Part shown: positions 17,093 to 27,659 of the stretch, piece by piece
Layout of the letters: each line of letters starts with the position of its first letter
Numbering within the stretch: the stretch's first letter is position 1
NCBI RefSeq assembly: GCF_900156465.1
Contig: NZ_LT707064.1
Coordinates: 248,001-312,000, forward strand
DNA from: Pseudomonas sp. 7SR1
GTDB taxonomy: Bacteria > Pseudomonadota > Gammaproteobacteria > Pseudomonadales > Pseudomonadaceae
Direction: 5' to 3'
DNA length: 64,000 nucleotides
Translations under genes and position numbers: made by a program
The notes under the pieces: generated by a model
Databases searched by the model: none
The model's input: the letters and a program-made list of their open reading frames with translations, nothing else
Told to the model about the DNA's origin: nothing

Positions 17093-17752
17093 TCAGGAAA
17101 CAGGGCACTGACTGTTCGCGATCACCCCTTCACGGGCCTCATAGGCCAACCGCACCGGGGCGAAGGAACGCCGATGGATAGGCGTCGGCCCCAGGCGTGC
17201 CAGGGCCTCCAGATGAACGGGGGTCGGATAGCCCTTGTGGCTGCCGATGCCGTACCCCGGGTAGATCAGTTCGAAGGCGGCCATTTCCCGATCACGGCTG
17301 ACTTTCGCCAGGATCGACGCCGCCGCGATCGCTGGAACCTTGCCGTCGCCCTGGATGACGGCTTCGGCGCGCATCGACAGTTTCGGGCAGCGGTTGCCAT
17401 CGATCATCGCCAGTTTCGGCGTGATGTGCAGCCCTTCCACCGCACGCTGCATGGCGAGCATGGTGGCGTGCAGGATGTTCAACTCGTCGATCTCCTCCAC
17501 CTCGGCCCGAGCGATGCACCAGCTCAGGGCCTTCTCGCAGATTTCATCGTAGAGTTTTTCGCGACGGGCCTCGGTGAGCTTCTTGGAGTCGTCAAGACCC
17601 AGGATTGGCCGGTTCGGGTCGAGAATCACCGCTGCCGTCACCACCGCGCCGCACAGCGGGCCGCGCCCAACCTCGTCGACACCGGCCACCAGTTCTTCCA
17701 CCTCGGCCACCAGGTTGAAGTCCAGGCCCAGTTGTATCTTCGAATGGCTCAT
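17093..17752 (-). CDS. rnhB: Ribonuclease HII
   Basis: RnhB cuts RNA in RNA-DNA hybrids and starts removal of single ribonucleotides from DNA. The 219-residue product has the DEVGRG motif at 26-31, with catalytic Asp26 and Glu27, Asp118 in MIDGN, and the downstream [10 protein letters not shown] and [12 protein letters not shown] signatures of type 2 RNases H. The ATG at 17752 overlaps the lpxB stop by 4 bp, so it is coupled to the lipid A genes. Confidence 0.96.
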   Translation of the reverse strand: MSHSKIQLGLDFNLVAEVEELVAGVDEVGRGPLCGAVVTAAVILDPNRPILGLDDSKKLTEARREKLYDEICEKALSWCIARAEVEEIDELNILHATMLAMQRAVEGLHITPKLAMIDGNRCPKLSMRAEAVIQGDGKVPAIAAASILAKVSRDREMAAFELIYPGYGIGSHKGYPTPVHLEALARLGPTPIHRRSFAPVRLAYEAREGVIANSQCPVS

Positions 17753-18879
17753 GGTTTTGCGCCGACCAGGGTCAGTACTGCATCCGCCGCCTGGTTGGAG
17801 GCGTCGCGACGCAGGGTACGGTGAATTTCATCGAAGCCACGAGTCTGCTCCTCGCCGCCGTCGATCAAGGGTAGCAGTGTACTGGCCAGCGCCTCGGGCG
17901 TCGCCTCGTCCTGCAGCAACTCCGGCACCAGCAGACGCTGGGCCAACAGGTTGGGCAGGGAGATGTAAGGGCTCTTGACCATACGCTTGAGAATCCAGAA
18001 CGTCAGCGGCGCCAGGCGATAGGCGACCACCATGGGGCGTTTGTACAACAACGCTTCAAGGGTAGCAGTCCCGGAGGCAATCAACACGGCATCGCAGGCT
18101 GCCAGCGCCTGGTGGGAGCAGCCATCGAGCAACGTGACCGGCAGATCGCGTCCGGCCAGCAAGGCCTCGAGCTGGACCCGCCGTTGCGGGCTGGCACAGG
18201 GCAGGACGAAACGCACGTCGGGGCGTATCGCCTGCATGCGTTGGGCAGCGTCGAAGAACACGCTTGCCAGACGACTGACTTCGCCGCCCCGGCTGCCGGG
18301 CATCAAGGCCACCAGCGGACCGTCGGGAAGGCCCAGCGCCCGGCGGGCCTGGTCGCGATCAGCCTCCAGGGGAATGGTGTCGGCCAGGGTGTGACCGACA
18401 AACCGTACCGGCACGCCTTTCTCTTCGTAGAATCGGGCTTCGAAGGGCAGCAACGTCAGCATCAGGTCGCAGCCTTCGCGAATCTTCAGCACCCGCTTCT
18501 GCCGCCAGGCCCAGACCGACGGGCTGACGTAATGCACCGTCTTGATCCCGGCCTGACGCAACTTGAGTTCGATGTTGAGGGTGAAATCCGGCGCATCGAT
18601 GCCGATGAATACATCCGGCTTTTCACCGATCAGGGTCTGGATGAGCCGCTTGCGCCGGGCCAGCAATTCCCGCAGGCGGCCGAGCACTTCTACCAGCCCC
18701 ATCACCGACAGACGCTCCATCGGAAAATAGGAGGCCAGCCCCTCGGCCTGCATCAACGGTCCGCCAACACCGATGAACTCGACCGCCGGATGCTGCGCCT
18801 TGAGCGCACGCATCAGGCCCGCGCCCAGGATATCGCCGGAAGCCTCCCCCGCCACCAGCGCAACACGCAAGGTAGCCAT
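17749..18879 (-). CDS. lpxB: Lipid-A-disaccharide synthase
   Basis: LpxB joins UDP-2,3-diacylglucosamine and lipid X to form the lipid A disaccharide at the inner face of the cytoplasmic membrane. The 376-residue glycosyltransferase shows the N-terminal [15 protein letters not shown], the [13 protein letters not shown] motif and [12 protein letters not shown], all typical of the family. It starts 2 bp after the lpxA stop and overlaps rnhB by 4 bp. It belongs to the bamA-skp-lpxD-fabZ-lpxA-lpxB run. Confidence 0.97.
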   Translation of the reverse strand: MATLRVALVAGEASGDILGAGLMRALKAQHPAVEFIGVGGPLMQAEGLASYFPMERLSVMGLVEVLGRLRELLARRKRLIQTLIGEKPDVFIGIDAPDFTLNIELKLRQAGIKTVHYVSPSVWAWRQKRVLKIREGCDLMLTLLPFEARFYEEKGVPVRFVGHTLADTIPLEADRDQARRALGLPDGPLVALMPGSRGGEVSRLASVFFDAAQRMQAIRPDVRFVLPCASPQRRVQLEALLAGRDLPVTLLDGCSHQALAACDAVLIASGTATLEALLYKRPMVVAYRLAPLTFWILKRMVKSPYISLPNLLAQRLLVPELLQDEATPEALASTLLPLIDGGEEQTRGFDEIHRTLRRDASNQAADAVLTLVGAKP

Positions 18880-18881
18880 GG

Positions 18882-19658
18882 TCAGCGGGTGATGCCGCGG
18901 GTCGAGGACTGGATGGAGTCGCGGAATATCGCGACTTCCGGGAACTGGGTCGCCGCTTCGGCCAACTCGGCCAACGCCTGCTCGACGGTCAGCCCCTGGC
19001 GATAGACGACCTTGTAGGCACGACGCAACGCCGCGATCGCCTCTTCGCTGAAGCCACGACGGCGCATGCCTTCGAAGTTCATGCTGCGGGCTTCGGCCGG
19101 ATTGCCGAACACCGTGACATAGGCCGGGACGTCCTTGCCAATGGCGGTGCCCATGCCGGAAAAGCTGTGGGCACCGATGTGGCAGTACTGGTGTACCAGG
19201 GTGAAGCCGGACAGGATCGCCCAGTCGTCCACGTGTACATGGCCGGCCAGCGCGGTGTTGTTGACCAGGATGCAGTGGTTGCCAATAACGCTGTCGTGGC
19301 CGATGTGGGCATAGGCCATGATCAGGTTGTGGTCACCCAGGGTAGTTTCGGAACGATCCTGTACAGTGCCGCGGTGGATCGTCACGCCTTCGCGGATCAC
19401 GTTGTGATCGCCGATGACCAGGCGGGTCTCCTCGCCTTTGTACTTGAGATCGGGGGTGTCTTCGCCTACCGAGGAAAACTGGTAGATGCGATTGTGCCGG
19501 CCGATCCGGGTCGGCCCCTTGAGAACTACGTGGGGCCCGATCACCGTGCCCTCGCCGATTTCCACACCTGCGCCGACAATCGACCACGGGCCGACCTCGA
19601 CATCGGCGGCCAGAACGGCCGTCGGATCGATGATTGCGCGAGGGTCGATCAAACTCAT
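18882..19658 (-). CDS. lpxA: UDP-N-acetylglucosamine O-acyltransferase
   Basis: LpxA adds a 3-hydroxyacyl chain from acyl-ACP to UDP-GlcNAc, the first step of lipid A synthesis. The 258-residue protein is a left-handed beta-helix of hexapeptide repeats (about residues 1-190), with the catalytic His121 in [10 protein letters not shown], followed by a helical C-terminus. The ATG at 19658 overlaps the fabZ stop by 4 bp. A possible further start six codons upstream would extend into fabZ and is not conserved. In Pseudomonas the enzyme prefers C10 hydroxyacyl chains; that is family knowledge. Confidence 0.96.
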   Translation of the reverse strand: MSLIDPRAIIDPTAVLAADVEVGPWSIVGAGVEIGEGTVIGPHVVLKGPTRIGRHNRIYQFSSVGEDTPDLKYKGEETRLVIGDHNVIREGVTIHRGTVQDRSETTLGDHNLIMAYAHIGHDSVIGNHCILVNNTALAGHVHVDDWAILSGFTLVHQYCHIGAHSFSGMGTAIGKDVPAYVTVFGNPAEARSMNFEGMRRRGFSEEAIAALRRAYKVVYRQGLTVEQALAELAEAATQFPEVAIFRDSIQSSTRGITR

Positions 19659-20095
19659 AGTTTGCGTTCCGCACAAATGATTTCAGCGGAGCAGACCGGC
19701 TTGCCATCGACCGAAGCCTGGCATTCGAACTTCCAGATCTGGCGCTTGCAACTGATGAACTTGGCTTCGAGGATCAACTGGTCGCCTGGGGTCACCGGCT
19801 GGCGGAAACGCAGTTTGTCGGAGCCTACGAAATAGTAGAGCGTGCCGTCGGCGGGTTTCACGTCCATGATCTTGAAACCGAGGATCCCGGCAGCCTGGGC
19901 CATTGCCTCGATGATCAGCACACCCGGCATGATTGGATGCGCGGGGAAATGGCCATTGAAGAACGGCTCGTTGATGCTGACATTCTTGTAGGCGCGAATG
20001 CGCTTGCCTTCGACATCCAGCTCCACTACCCGATCCACCAGCAGGAACGGGTAACGGTGAGGCAGGTATTCGCGAATCTCGTTGATGTCCATCAT
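19655..20095 (-). CDS. fabZ: (3R)-hydroxyacyl-ACP dehydratase FabZ
   Basis: FabZ dehydrates 3-hydroxyacyl-ACP in fatty acid elongation and competes with LpxA and LpxD for the same substrates. With the ATG at 20095 the protein has 146 residues, the family length; the hot-dog-fold catalytic residues His49 (FNGHFP) and Glu63 (IIEAMAQ) are in place. A longer frame from 20143 adds 16 unconserved residues. It lies between lpxD and lpxA and overlaps lpxA by 4 bp, tying lipid A and fatty acid synthesis together. Confidence 0.96.
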   Translation of the reverse strand: MMDINEIREYLPHRYPFLLVDRVVELDVEGKRIRAYKNVSINEPFFNGHFPAHPIMPGVLIIEAMAQAAGILGFKIMDVKPADGTLYYFVGSDKLRFRQPVTPGDQLILEAKFISCKRQIWKFECQASVDGKPVCSAEIICAERKL

Positions 20096-20202
20096 TTCGG
20101 GAGGAAGCCTATGTAAAGATTGGGAGCGCGGATTGACGCGCACTCCGCTGGCAAATCAAGGAGGCAGTCTAGCGGCTGTGCACACTTGATATGGAAATGG
20201 TA

Positions 20203-21258
20203 TCAGCCATCTGATGAAGCATTACCGTCAGGGGTCACGTCCCCTACACGCTTTTCCAGCTGTCGCAGACGTCGCGCCATGTCGTCGAGCTGACGAATCC
20301 GGGCCGCGCTCTTGCGCCATTCGGCCGCCGGCTGCATCGCCGTTCCGGAGGAATAGGCGCCCGGCTCGGTAATCGAGTGGGTCACCATGGTCATGCCGGT
20401 CAGGAAAACGTTGTCACAAATGTCGATGTGCCCCACCAGCCCTACGCCACCGGCGAGCATGCAATGCTTGCCGATCTTGGTGCTGCCGGAAATGCCCACG
20501 CAGGCGGCCATGGCCGTGTGATCGCCGACCTGGACGTTGTGGGCAATCTGGATCTGGTTGTCGAGCTTGACGCCGTTGCCGATGATCGTGTCTGCCAACG
20601 CACCGCGGTCGATGGCCGTATTGACGCCGATCTCCACATCGTCGCCGACGGTCACGCCACCGATCTGGGCGATCTTCTGCCAGACACCCTTCTCGTTGGC
20701 AAAACCGAACCCTTCGCCACCCAGCACCGCGCCGGATTGAATCACTACCCGCTTGCCGATGCGCACATCGTGATACAGGGTGACCCGGGGGGCCAGCCAA
20801 CCGCCCTCGCCGATCTCGCTACGCGCGCCGACGAAGCAGTGAGCCCCCAGGGTGACCCCCGCACCGATGCGCGCCGCACTCTCGATGACCACGAAAGGCC
20901 CGATGCTGGCGGTAGGATCCACCACGGCATCGGCGGCGATCACCGCGCTGGGATGAATGCCGGCAGGTGCCTTGGGCTTGGGGTCGAACAGATGGGAAAT
21001 CCGTGCATACGCCAGGTACGGGTCGGGCACGATCAGGGCGTCACCATGGAACCCCTCGGCATCGCCAGCCTTGAGCAACAGCGCGGCAGCGCGGCTGTCT
21101 GCAAGGTACTTTCGGTACTGGGGATTTGCCAGGAAGCTCAACTGAGCTGGGCCAGCCTCTTGTAAAGTGGCCAGCCCAGTAATTGCCTTCTCCGGGTCGC
21201 CACGCAGGGTGGCGCCGAGGAACTCGGCCAGCTGGCCAAGCTTGATAGTCGCTGTCAT
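20203..21258 (-). CDS. lpxD: UDP-3-O-acylglucosamine N-acyltransferase
   Basis: LpxD adds the second, amide-linked hydroxyacyl chain in lipid A synthesis. The 351-residue protein has an N-terminal uridine-binding domain (about 1-100), a long hexapeptide beta-helix (about 105-300) with the catalytic His in [13 protein letters not shown] (about residue 240), and a C-terminal coiled segment ([15 protein letters not shown]). It starts 3 bp after the skp stop and is followed after 107 bp by fabZ. Confidence 0.97.
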   Translation of the reverse strand: MTATIKLGQLAEFLGATLRGDPEKAITGLATLQEAGPAQLSFLANPQYRKYLADSRAAALLLKAGDAEGFHGDALIVPDPYLAYARISHLFDPKPKAPAGIHPSAVIAADAVVDPTASIGPFVVIESAARIGAGVTLGAHCFVGARSEIGEGGWLAPRVTLYHDVRIGKRVVIQSGAVLGGEGFGFANEKGVWQKIAQIGGVTVGDDVEIGVNTAIDRGALADTIIGNGVKLDNQIQIAHNVQVGDHTAMAACVGISGSTKIGKHCMLAGGVGLVGHIDICDNVFLTGMTMVTHSITEPGAYSSGTAMQPAAEWRKSAARIRQLDDMARRLRQLEKRVGDVTPDGNASSDG

Positions 21259-21261
21259 GGA

Positions 21262-21765
21262 TTACTTCAGCTGATTCATGCGCTCGATGACCTGGCGCGT
21301 GATGTCGTACTGAGGCTTGACATCGATCACTGCGCCACGCTCGAACACCAGGTCAAAACCACCCTTCTTGATGACTTCTTCCACGGCGCTGTCGAGCTTG
21401 GGCTTGAGCTGCTTGAGCATTTCACGGTCGGCCACGGCTTTCGCTTCGTTCAACTCCTTGGACTGGAACTGGAAGTCACGGGCCTTTTGCTTGAACTCGA
21501 GCTCCAGGCGCTCACGCTCGCCCTGGGCCATCTTGTCGCCACCGGCCACCAGACGATCCTGGATGCCCTTGGCGCTGCTTTCCAGGCTCTTGAGCTTGGT
21601 CAGCTGCGGGCCGAACTTCTTCTCGGCATCCACGGCGTATTTCTTAGCCGCGTCGGATTCCAGCAGGGCCATCTGATAGTTCAGCACGGCGATCTTCATG
21701 TCGGCAAAAGCCGGACCTGCGACCAGTACGGTCGCCAGGAGAACCAATTGAGTCAACTTACGCAC
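21262..21765 (-). CDS. skp: Periplasmic chaperone Skp/OmpH
   Basis: Skp holds unfolded outer-membrane proteins in the periplasm on their way to the BAM complex. The 167-residue protein has a signal peptide (about 1-21, ending GPAFA) and a charged alpha-helical body with long coiled-coil arms. The start is GTG at 21765, with a TAGGAGT Shine-Dalgarno six to eight bases upstream; no ATG gives the signal peptide. It sits between bamA (45 bp) and lpxD (3 bp), the conserved order in gammaproteobacteria. Confidence 0.93.
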   Translation of the reverse strand: MRKLTQLVLLATVLVAGPAFADMKIAVLNYQMALLESDAAKKYAVDAEKKFGPQLTKLKSLESSAKGIQDRLVAGGDKMAQGERERLELEFKQKARDFQFQSKELNEAKAVADREMLKQLKPKLDSAVEEVIKKGGFDLVFERGAVIDVKPQYDITRQVIERMNQLK

Positions 21766-21810
21766 GATGTACTCCTACAAAATCCATTGTCGTTATCTTG
21801 GGGCAGACGC

Positions 21811-24186
21811 TTAGAACGTCTGGCCGAGGGAGAATTGGAACACTTGGGTTTCAGCGTCATCCGGTTTCTTGATCGGCATCGCCAGGGCGAAGCTCAAAGG
21901 ACCGAGCGCGGTGACCCAGGTCACGCCCACACCAACGGAGCTGGCCATGTTGCTCAGGCTGATGTCGTTGCACTGAGTGTTGGACCTGGTGCCGTTGGCG
22001 TTGGTAGTGTCGCTGCACTTGGAGTCGAATACGTTACCCACGTCCCAGAATACCGAGGTACGCAGGGAGCGCTGATCCTTGACGAACGGCATCGGGAAGA
22101 GGACTTCCAGACCACCCTGGATAAGGACGTTGCCACCGAACGGCAGCGGATCCTGATCCGGGTCTCTGATGGTGCCCGGGTTGTTACCCCGGCTCGGCGT
22201 ACTGCGTGGACCCAGGGTGCTGTCCTTGAAGCCACGCACCGAGTTGAAACCACCGGCGTAGTAGTTCTCGTAGAACGGCAGGCCGTCAGTGGAACCGTAG
22301 CCGTCACCATAGCCCAGCTCGGTGTGCAGGCGCATGGTGTAGTTATCGGACAATGGCTGGAACAACTGGCCCCGGTAGTCGAGTTTGAAGAACGACAGGT
22401 CGCTGCCAGGGGTGGTGGTTTCGAACACCAGGCTCTGGGAATGACCGCGGGTCGCCAGCACACCTTTGTTCAGGGTCGACTCGGACCAGCCGGCGGACGC
22501 CTTGAAGTTCAGGTAGCTGTCGCCTTCCTTGTTAACGAAGTCGAAGATCTCGTCGACGGTGTAGCGACCGGTGTTGATCTTGTCCTGCTGGGCGGTGAGG
22601 CCGAAGGTCAGGCGCGAGGTCTCGCTGATCGGGTAGCCGATGTTGGCGCCCACACCGTAGCTGTCCACCGCATAGCTGGAGATGTCCGAGTCCAGCTCGT
22701 CGTAGTCGGTGGTGCGATAGAAGGCGTTGTAGCCCAGGCTCACCCCGTCGGCGGTCCAGTAGGGGTCCACGAAGCCGAAGTTGTAGCGGGTCTGGTATTC
22801 GCTGCGGGTCAGGCCGACGCTGACCCTGTTACCGGTACCCAGGAAGTTGTTCTGGGTGATCGAACCACCCAGGATCAGGCCCGCGCTCTGGGCGAAACCG
22901 ACGCTGGCGGTGATGGAGCCGGACGCCTGCTCCTCGACGCTGTAGTTCACATCGACCTGGTCATCGACGCCCGGTACCGCCGGGGTCTCGACGTTGACTT
23001 CCTTGAAGAAGCCCAGGCGTTCCAGGCGGGTCTTGGACTGGTCGATCAGGTAGGTCGAAGCCCAGCCACCTTCCATCTGGCGCATTTCACGACGCAGTAC
23101 CTCGTCCTCGGACTTGGTGTTGCCACGGAAGTTGATGCGGTTGACATAGGCACGCTTGCCCGGGTCAACGGCGAAGGTGATATCGACGGTATGGTCTTCG
23201 TCGTGAGGCTGCGGCACGCCGTTGACGTTGGCGAAGGTATAACCTTCGTTACCCAGGCGGCGGGTGATCAGCTCGGACGTAGTGGTCATCAGCTTGCGCG
23301 AGAACACCTGGCCCTTCTGCACCAGCAACAGCGACTTGACCTGGTCTTCCGGCACCTTCAGGTCACCACTGAGCTTGACGTCGCGAACGGTGTATTTATC
23401 GCCCTCGTTGACGTTGACAGTGATGTAGACGTGTTTCTTGTCCGGCGTGATGGACACCTGGGTCGAGGCGATGTCCATGTTGATGTAGCCCCGGTCCAGG
23501 TAATAGGAACGCAGGCGCTCCAGGTCACCGGACAGTTTTTCACGGGCGTACTTGTCGTCGTTCTTGAAGAACGACAGCCAGTTGGTGGTCTTGAGTTCGA
23601 ACAGGTCGATCAGGTCTTCATCGGGGAAAACCGTATTGCCCACCACGTTGATGTGCTGGATGGCCGCCACGGTGCCTTCGTTGATGTTGACCTTCAGGCC
23701 GACACGGTTACGTGGCTGAGGAACCACTTCGGTGTCGACGGTGGCCGAGTAGCGGCCCTGGGCCACGTACTGGCGCTGCAGTTCGTTACGCACGCCTTCG
23801 AGGGTCGCGCGCTGGAAGATCTCGCCTTCGGCCAGACCGGATTGCTTGAGACCTTTCATCAGGTCTTCGGTGGAGATCGCCTTGTTGCCTTCGATCTCGA
23901 TGCTGGCGACCGACGGCCGCTCGACAACCGTAATGACCAGGACATTGCCATCACGGCCCAGCTGGATATCTTGAAAGAAGCCGGTCTTGAACAGCGCACG
24001 AGTGGACTCCACCAGGCGCCGATCATCCGCCTGCTCGCCGACGTTCAACGGCAAGGCACCAAAGACGCTACCCGCGGAGACCCGCTGGAGGCCGTTGACG
24101 CGAATATCAGAGATAGTGAAGGACTCGGCGTGAACTTCGGCGATCATCAACACGGTAATAACCGCGGTTAGCAGCAGACGTTTCAT
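21811..24186 (-). CDS. bamA: Outer membrane protein assembly factor BamA
   Basis: BamA is the essential beta-barrel insertase of the outer membrane. The ATG at 24186, preceded by AAAGGA, gives 791 residues: a signal peptide (1-20, ending EVHA), five POTRA domains (about 21-420) and a 16-strand barrel ending in the aromatic signature FSLGQTF. The VRGF motif of the Omp85 loop 6 is present in FNSVRGFKDSTLGPRS. It is separated from rseP upstream by a hairpin with a T-rich tail, which suggests partly independent transcription. Confidence 0.97.
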   Translation of the reverse strand: MKRLLLTAVITVLMIAEVHAESFTISDIRVNGLQRVSAGSVFGALPLNVGEQADDRRLVESTRALFKTGFFQDIQLGRDGNVLVITVVERPSVASIEIEGNKAISTEDLMKGLKQSGLAEGEIFQRATLEGVRNELQRQYVAQGRYSATVDTEVVPQPRNRVGLKVNINEGTVAAIQHINVVGNTVFPDEDLIDLFELKTTNWLSFFKNDDKYAREKLSGDLERLRSYYLDRGYINMDIASTQVSITPDKKHVYITVNVNEGDKYTVRDVKLSGDLKVPEDQVKSLLLVQKGQVFSRKLMTTTSELITRRLGNEGYTFANVNGVPQPHDEDHTVDITFAVDPGKRAYVNRINFRGNTKSEDEVLRREMRQMEGGWASTYLIDQSKTRLERLGFFKEVNVETPAVPGVDDQVDVNYSVEEQASGSITASVGFAQSAGLILGGSITQNNFLGTGNRVSVGLTRSEYQTRYNFGFVDPYWTADGVSLGYNAFYRTTDYDELDSDISSYAVDSYGVGANIGYPISETSRLTFGLTAQQDKINTGRYTVDEIFDFVNKEGDSYLNFKASAGWSESTLNKGVLATRGHSQSLVFETTTPGSDLSFFKLDYRGQLFQPLSDNYTMRLHTELGYGDGYGSTDGLPFYENYYAGGFNSVRGFKDSTLGPRSTPSRGNNPGTIRDPDQDPLPFGGNVLIQGGLEVLFPMPFVKDQRSLRTSVFWDVGNVFDSKCSDTTNANGTRSNTQCNDISLSNMASSVGVGVTWVTALGPLSFALAMPIKKPDDAETQVFQFSLGQTF

Positions 24187-24221
24187 GAAGTCCTTTCTTA
24201 TTCCAACTGGCAATAAACAAA

Positions 24222-24240
24222 CTGCCGCAAAATGCGGCAG
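24222..24240 (-). terminator. Terminator-like hairpin between rseP and bamA
   Basis: CTGCCGCA and TGCGGCAG form a perfect 8-bp stem with a 3-nt loop (24222-24240). On the minus strand TTTGTTTATT follows. This fits an intrinsic terminator or attenuator 36 bp before the bamA start. Confidence 0.7.
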
Positions 24241-24260
24241 ATTCGCAATTCAGCGAAGCG

Positions 24261-25613
24261 TTACAGACGACCCAGATCGTTGACCAGGGCAAGCAACATC
24301 ACCCCGACCACCAAGCTGATCCCGATCTGTATCCCCCAACCTTGAACCCGATCCGACAAGGGACGACCACGCGCCCACTCGATCAGATAGAACAGCAGAT
24401 GCCCCCCATCCAGCACCGGGATAGGCAGCAAATTCAGAACCCCCAGGCTAATGCTCAGATAAGCAAGGAAATTCAGGAAATCAGCAACGCCCGACTGGGC
24501 AGAAGCGCCCGCCACTTTAGCAATGGTTATCGGTCCACTCAAGTTTTTTACCGAGAGCTCGCCGAACAACATTTTCTTGAGCGAATCGAGGGTCAGGACG
24601 CTCATGGTCCACGTACGACGCGCACCCTCGCCAATCGCAGCGACAGGACCGAAGCTGACCTCGCGAATCATCTCTGGCGGCCAGTCGACAGCCTTGACGC
24701 CAGCGCCCAGGTAGCCGTTCGGCGCCTTGCTCTCGCCCCGCGCGCCCAAGGTGACAGGGACGTCAATTGGAGCACCATCACGCTCGATGCGCAGCACAAT
24801 CTTGGTATCAGGACGTACACGAACCGCATCCACCACCTGCTGCCAGTCACCGACCGGCTGCCCATCGAGGGCCAGCAGGCGATCACCGGTCTTCAGGCCC
24901 GCGGCCTGGGCCGGGCCCTTCGGATCGAGCTCGGCCAATATCGGCGGCAGCGCCGGACGCCAGGGGCGAATACCCAGGGAGCGGATCGGATCCGGCTCAT
25001 CGGCGCCCTTGAGCCAGTTGTCCAGCACCAGTTCCCGAGGCGAATCCGTGGTCGAGCCCTCGTCGCGCACCATCAACTGCAACGAGCCACTTTCGCCCAG
25101 GCGACGCACCAACTGCAGGTTGACGGCGGCCCAGCCGGAAGTGGGCTCTCCATCGATCGCCACGATCTCCTGGCCAGGGCTCAGCCCGGCCCGTGCGGCC
25201 ACGCTACCGGCCTCTACGCCACCGATGACCGGCCGCACCTGCTCGCTGCCCAGCATGGCCAGCGCCCAGAAAAACACCAGGGCCAACAGGAAGTTGGCGA
25301 CGGGCCCCGCCGCCACGATGGCGATGCGCTGACGAACGGTCTTGCGATTGAAGGACTGATGCAGCTGATCGGCGGGCACTTCACCTTCGCGCTCGTCCAG
25401 CATCTTCACGTAGCCGCCCAGGGGGATAGCCGCCACGACGAACTCGGTGCCGCTCTTGTCATGCCAGCGTAGCAAGGGCATGCCGAAGCCGACGGAAAAA
25501 CGCAGCACCTTGACGCCACAGCGACGCGCGACCCAGAAATGACCGAATTCGTGAAAAGTGACCAGCACACCCAGTGCAACCAGGGTGCCGACAATCATAT
25601 AGAGCGCGCTCAT
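24261..25613 (-). CDS. rseP: Sigma-E regulatory site-2 protease RseP
   Basis: RseP is an intramembrane zinc metalloprotease; in Pseudomonas it cuts MucA after AlgW and so releases AlgU (sigma-E). The ATG at 25613 gives 450 residues beginning MSALYMIVG. The zinc motif HEFGH is at residues 21-25 in the first membrane helix, two PDZ domains lie at about 115-310, and the third zinc-site motif NLLPIPVLDGGH is near residue 390. A longer frame adds ten unconserved residues. It lies between dxr and bamA, as usual. Confidence 0.96.
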   Translation of the reverse strand: MSALYMIVGTLVALGVLVTFHEFGHFWVARRCGVKVLRFSVGFGMPLLRWHDKSGTEFVVAAIPLGGYVKMLDEREGEVPADQLHQSFNRKTVRQRIAIVAAGPVANFLLALVFFWALAMLGSEQVRPVIGGVEAGSVAARAGLSPGQEIVAIDGEPTSGWAAVNLQLVRRLGESGSLQLMVRDEGSTTDSPRELVLDNWLKGADEPDPIRSLGIRPWRPALPPILAELDPKGPAQAAGLKTGDRLLALDGQPVGDWQQVVDAVRVRPDTKIVLRIERDGAPIDVPVTLGARGESKAPNGYLGAGVKAVDWPPEMIREVSFGPVAAIGEGARRTWTMSVLTLDSLKKMLFGELSVKNLSGPITIAKVAGASAQSGVADFLNFLAYLSISLGVLNLLPIPVLDGGHLLFYLIEWARGRPLSDRVQGWGIQIGISLVVGVMLLALVNDLGRL

Positions 25614-25665
25614 CTGCTTTCTCCGCAATCCAGTCCAGGGCAACCCTGGCTAACGTATCGCAACC

Positions 25666-26856
25666 TCAACGCCCGTGACGCCTCAGCCATTGGCTCGCCA
25701 GCTCACGAGCCCTGGCATCGGCAGTGAATACCGCGTCCAGATCATCGAGGCAAACCACAGCCTCCAGGTTCAAGACTTCCTCGATGATACTCGCGATCTC
25801 GAGGTAACGGACACGTCCATCGAGAAACGCCGCCACTGCCACTTCATTGGCCGCATTGAGCATGGCCGGCGCGCTGTTGCCTGCCTCGCCAGCCTGGCGA
25901 GCCAGGCGCAGGCACGGGAAACGCTGCTCATCGGGCGCCTGGAAGTCCAGGCGAGCGATGGCGAACAGGTCCAGGGGGGCCACGCCGGAGTCGATCCGCT
26001 CCGGCCAGGCCAGGGCATTGGCGATAGGGGTGCGCATGTCCGGGTTGCCCAGCTGGGCCAGCACCGAACCGTCCACGTAGTCCACCAGGGAATGGATCAC
26101 GCTCTGGGGATGGATCACCACCTCGACCTGAGAAGGCTTGGCATCGAACAGCCAGCAGGCCTCGATCAGCTCCAGGCCCTTGTTCATCATGCTGGCCGAA
26201 TCCACGGAAATCTTGCGCCCCATGGACCAGTTCGGATGAGCGCACGCCTGTTCAGGCGAAACATGTTCCAGCTCGGCCAGGGGAGTCTGGCGGAACGGAC
26301 CGCCGGAAGCCGTCAGCAGAATCCTCCGAACCCCCACCGCACCCAGGCCTCGGGAAAAGTCCCGGGGCATGCACTGAAAAATCGCGTTATGTTCGCTGTC
26401 GATCGGCAGCAGCACCGAGCCGCTCAGGCCCACCGCCTGCATGAACAGCGCCCCGGACATGACCAGGGCCTCCTTGTTGGCCAGCAGGATCTTCTTGCCC
26501 GCCTTCACCGCCGCCAGCGTCGGACGCAAGCCCGCCGCACCGACGATCGCCGCCATCACCGCATCGACTTCGGGATCGGAGGCCACCTCGCACAGGCCCT
26601 CCTCCCCTACCAGCACGCGGGTCTGCAAGCCTGCCGCGCGCAGGTCGTCCTGCAGCGCCCGCGCCACACTGGCTTGCGGCACCACGGCGAACCGCGGGAC
26701 GTGACGCAAGCACAACGCCAGCAGCTCGTTCAGGCGCGTGAAGCCACTGAGGGCGAAGACCTGGTAACGCTCTGGATGCCGGGCAATGACGTCCAGGGTG
26801 CTGAGGCCAATGGAACCGGTGGCGCCCAGTACAGTGATCTGCTGAGGACGACTCAC
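25666..26856 (-). CDS. dxr: 1-deoxy-D-xylulose 5-phosphate reductoisomerase
   Basis: Dxr makes MEP from DXP with NADPH, the committed step of the MEP pathway. The GTG at 26856 gives 396 residues starting [17 protein letters not shown], which includes the NADPH-binding GATGSIG; the GTGA overlaps the cdsA stop by 4 bp and decides the start over a GTG five codons earlier. The metal-site motif [14 protein letters not shown] [12 protein letters not shown] and the loop [20 protein letters not shown] are present. With ispD and ispF, three MEP enzymes occur in the window. Confidence 0.95.
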   Translation of the reverse strand: MSRPQQITVLGATGSIGLSTLDVIARHPERYQVFALSGFTRLNELLALCLRHVPRFAVVPQASVARALQDDLRAAGLQTRVLVGEEGLCEVASDPEVDAVMAAIVGAAGLRPTLAAVKAGKKILLANKEALVMSGALFMQAVGLSGSVLLPIDSEHNAIFQCMPRDFSRGLGAVGVRRILLTASGGPFRQTPLAELEHVSPEQACAHPNWSMGRKISVDSASMMNKGLELIEACWLFDAKPSQVEVVIHPQSVIHSLVDYVDGSVLAQLGNPDMRTPIANALAWPERIDSGVAPLDLFAIARLDFQAPDEQRFPCLRLARQAGEAGNSAPAMLNAANEVAVAAFLDGRVRYLEIASIIEEVLNLEAVVCLDDLDAVFTADARARELASQWLRRHGR

Positions 26857-27659
26857 GGTGCAGCCATCCACAACAGCACGGCGAAGATCGGGATCGCGGC
26901 AGTCAGGCTGTCAATGCGATCCAGTACGCCGCCATGGCCCGGCAACAGGTTGCTGCTGTCCTTGATCCCGGATTGACGCTTGAACATGCTTTCGGTCAGG
27001 TCGCCGACCACCGAGACAAATACGATGAGCGCGGCACCGAACAGGCCGATCAGCAGTTGCCCGGCAGTCCACTCGCGTGTGACACCGACCACTGTCGTGA
27101 TCACCAGGCTCAAGGCCAGCCCACCATAGACCCCTTCCCAACTCTTGCCTGGACTGACCTTTGGCGCCAGCTTGCGTTTGCCAAAGGCCCGACCGGAAAA
27201 GTAGGCACCGACGTCGGCCCCCCATACCAGCACCATCACAGCCATGATCTGCCAATTGCCCAACGGCCCCTGCTTGATCCAGATCAGGCCTTGCCAGGCC
27301 GGCAACAGGATCAACAGGCCGATGGTCAGTTTGGTCGCTGCGTTGGCCCAGTGATGGGTAGTCCGGGGGTAGGTCAAAACCAGGAACGCTGCCGTTGCCC
27401 ACCACAGCACCGAAGCACCCAGCACCCAGGGTGCGATGCCCGGCACCACGTACATGACGAACAGCATGGCCGCCACGGCCGCCGCATAGGTCATGCGCGC
27501 CGACTGCGCGGCGAAACCCGCCAGCCGGGCCCACTCCCAGGCCCCCAGCGTCACGACCAGCCCGATGAACAGGGCAAAGCCGGCCCCCTCGAGCAGGAAG
27601 AAACCACCCAGGGCGATGGGCAACAGGATCAGGGCTGTGATGATTCGTTGTTTAAGCAT
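26853..27659 (-). CDS. cdsA: Phosphatidate cytidylyltransferase
   Basis: CdsA makes CDP-diacylglycerol from phosphatidate and CTP, the branch point of phospholipid synthesis, in the inner membrane. The 268-residue protein has about eight hydrophobic segments and the C-terminal family signature ([22 protein letters not shown]). It overlaps uppS by one base (TAATG) and dxr by four, so it is translationally coupled on both sides. Confidence 0.96.
   Translation of the reverse strand: MLKQRIITALILLPIALGGFFLLEGAGFALFIGLVVTLGAWEWARLAGFAAQSARMTYAAAVAAMLFVMYVVPGIAPWVLGASVLWWATAAFLVLTYPRTTHHWANAATKLTIGLLILLPAWQGLIWIKQGPLGNWQIMAVMVLVWGADVGAYFSGRAFGKRKLAPKVSPGKSWEGVYGGLALSLVITTVVGVTREWTAGQLLIGLFGAALIVFVSVVGDLTESMFKRQSGIKDSSNLLPGHGGVLDRIDSLTAAIPIFAVLLWMAAP

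Noticed and set aside
21487..24171. Very long open frame (894 codons) opposite bamA and skp
   Set aside because: It is the antisense shadow of bamA/skp in high-GC DNA. It has low-complexity valine/glycine/aspartate composition, no recognisable domain and no ribosome-binding site.
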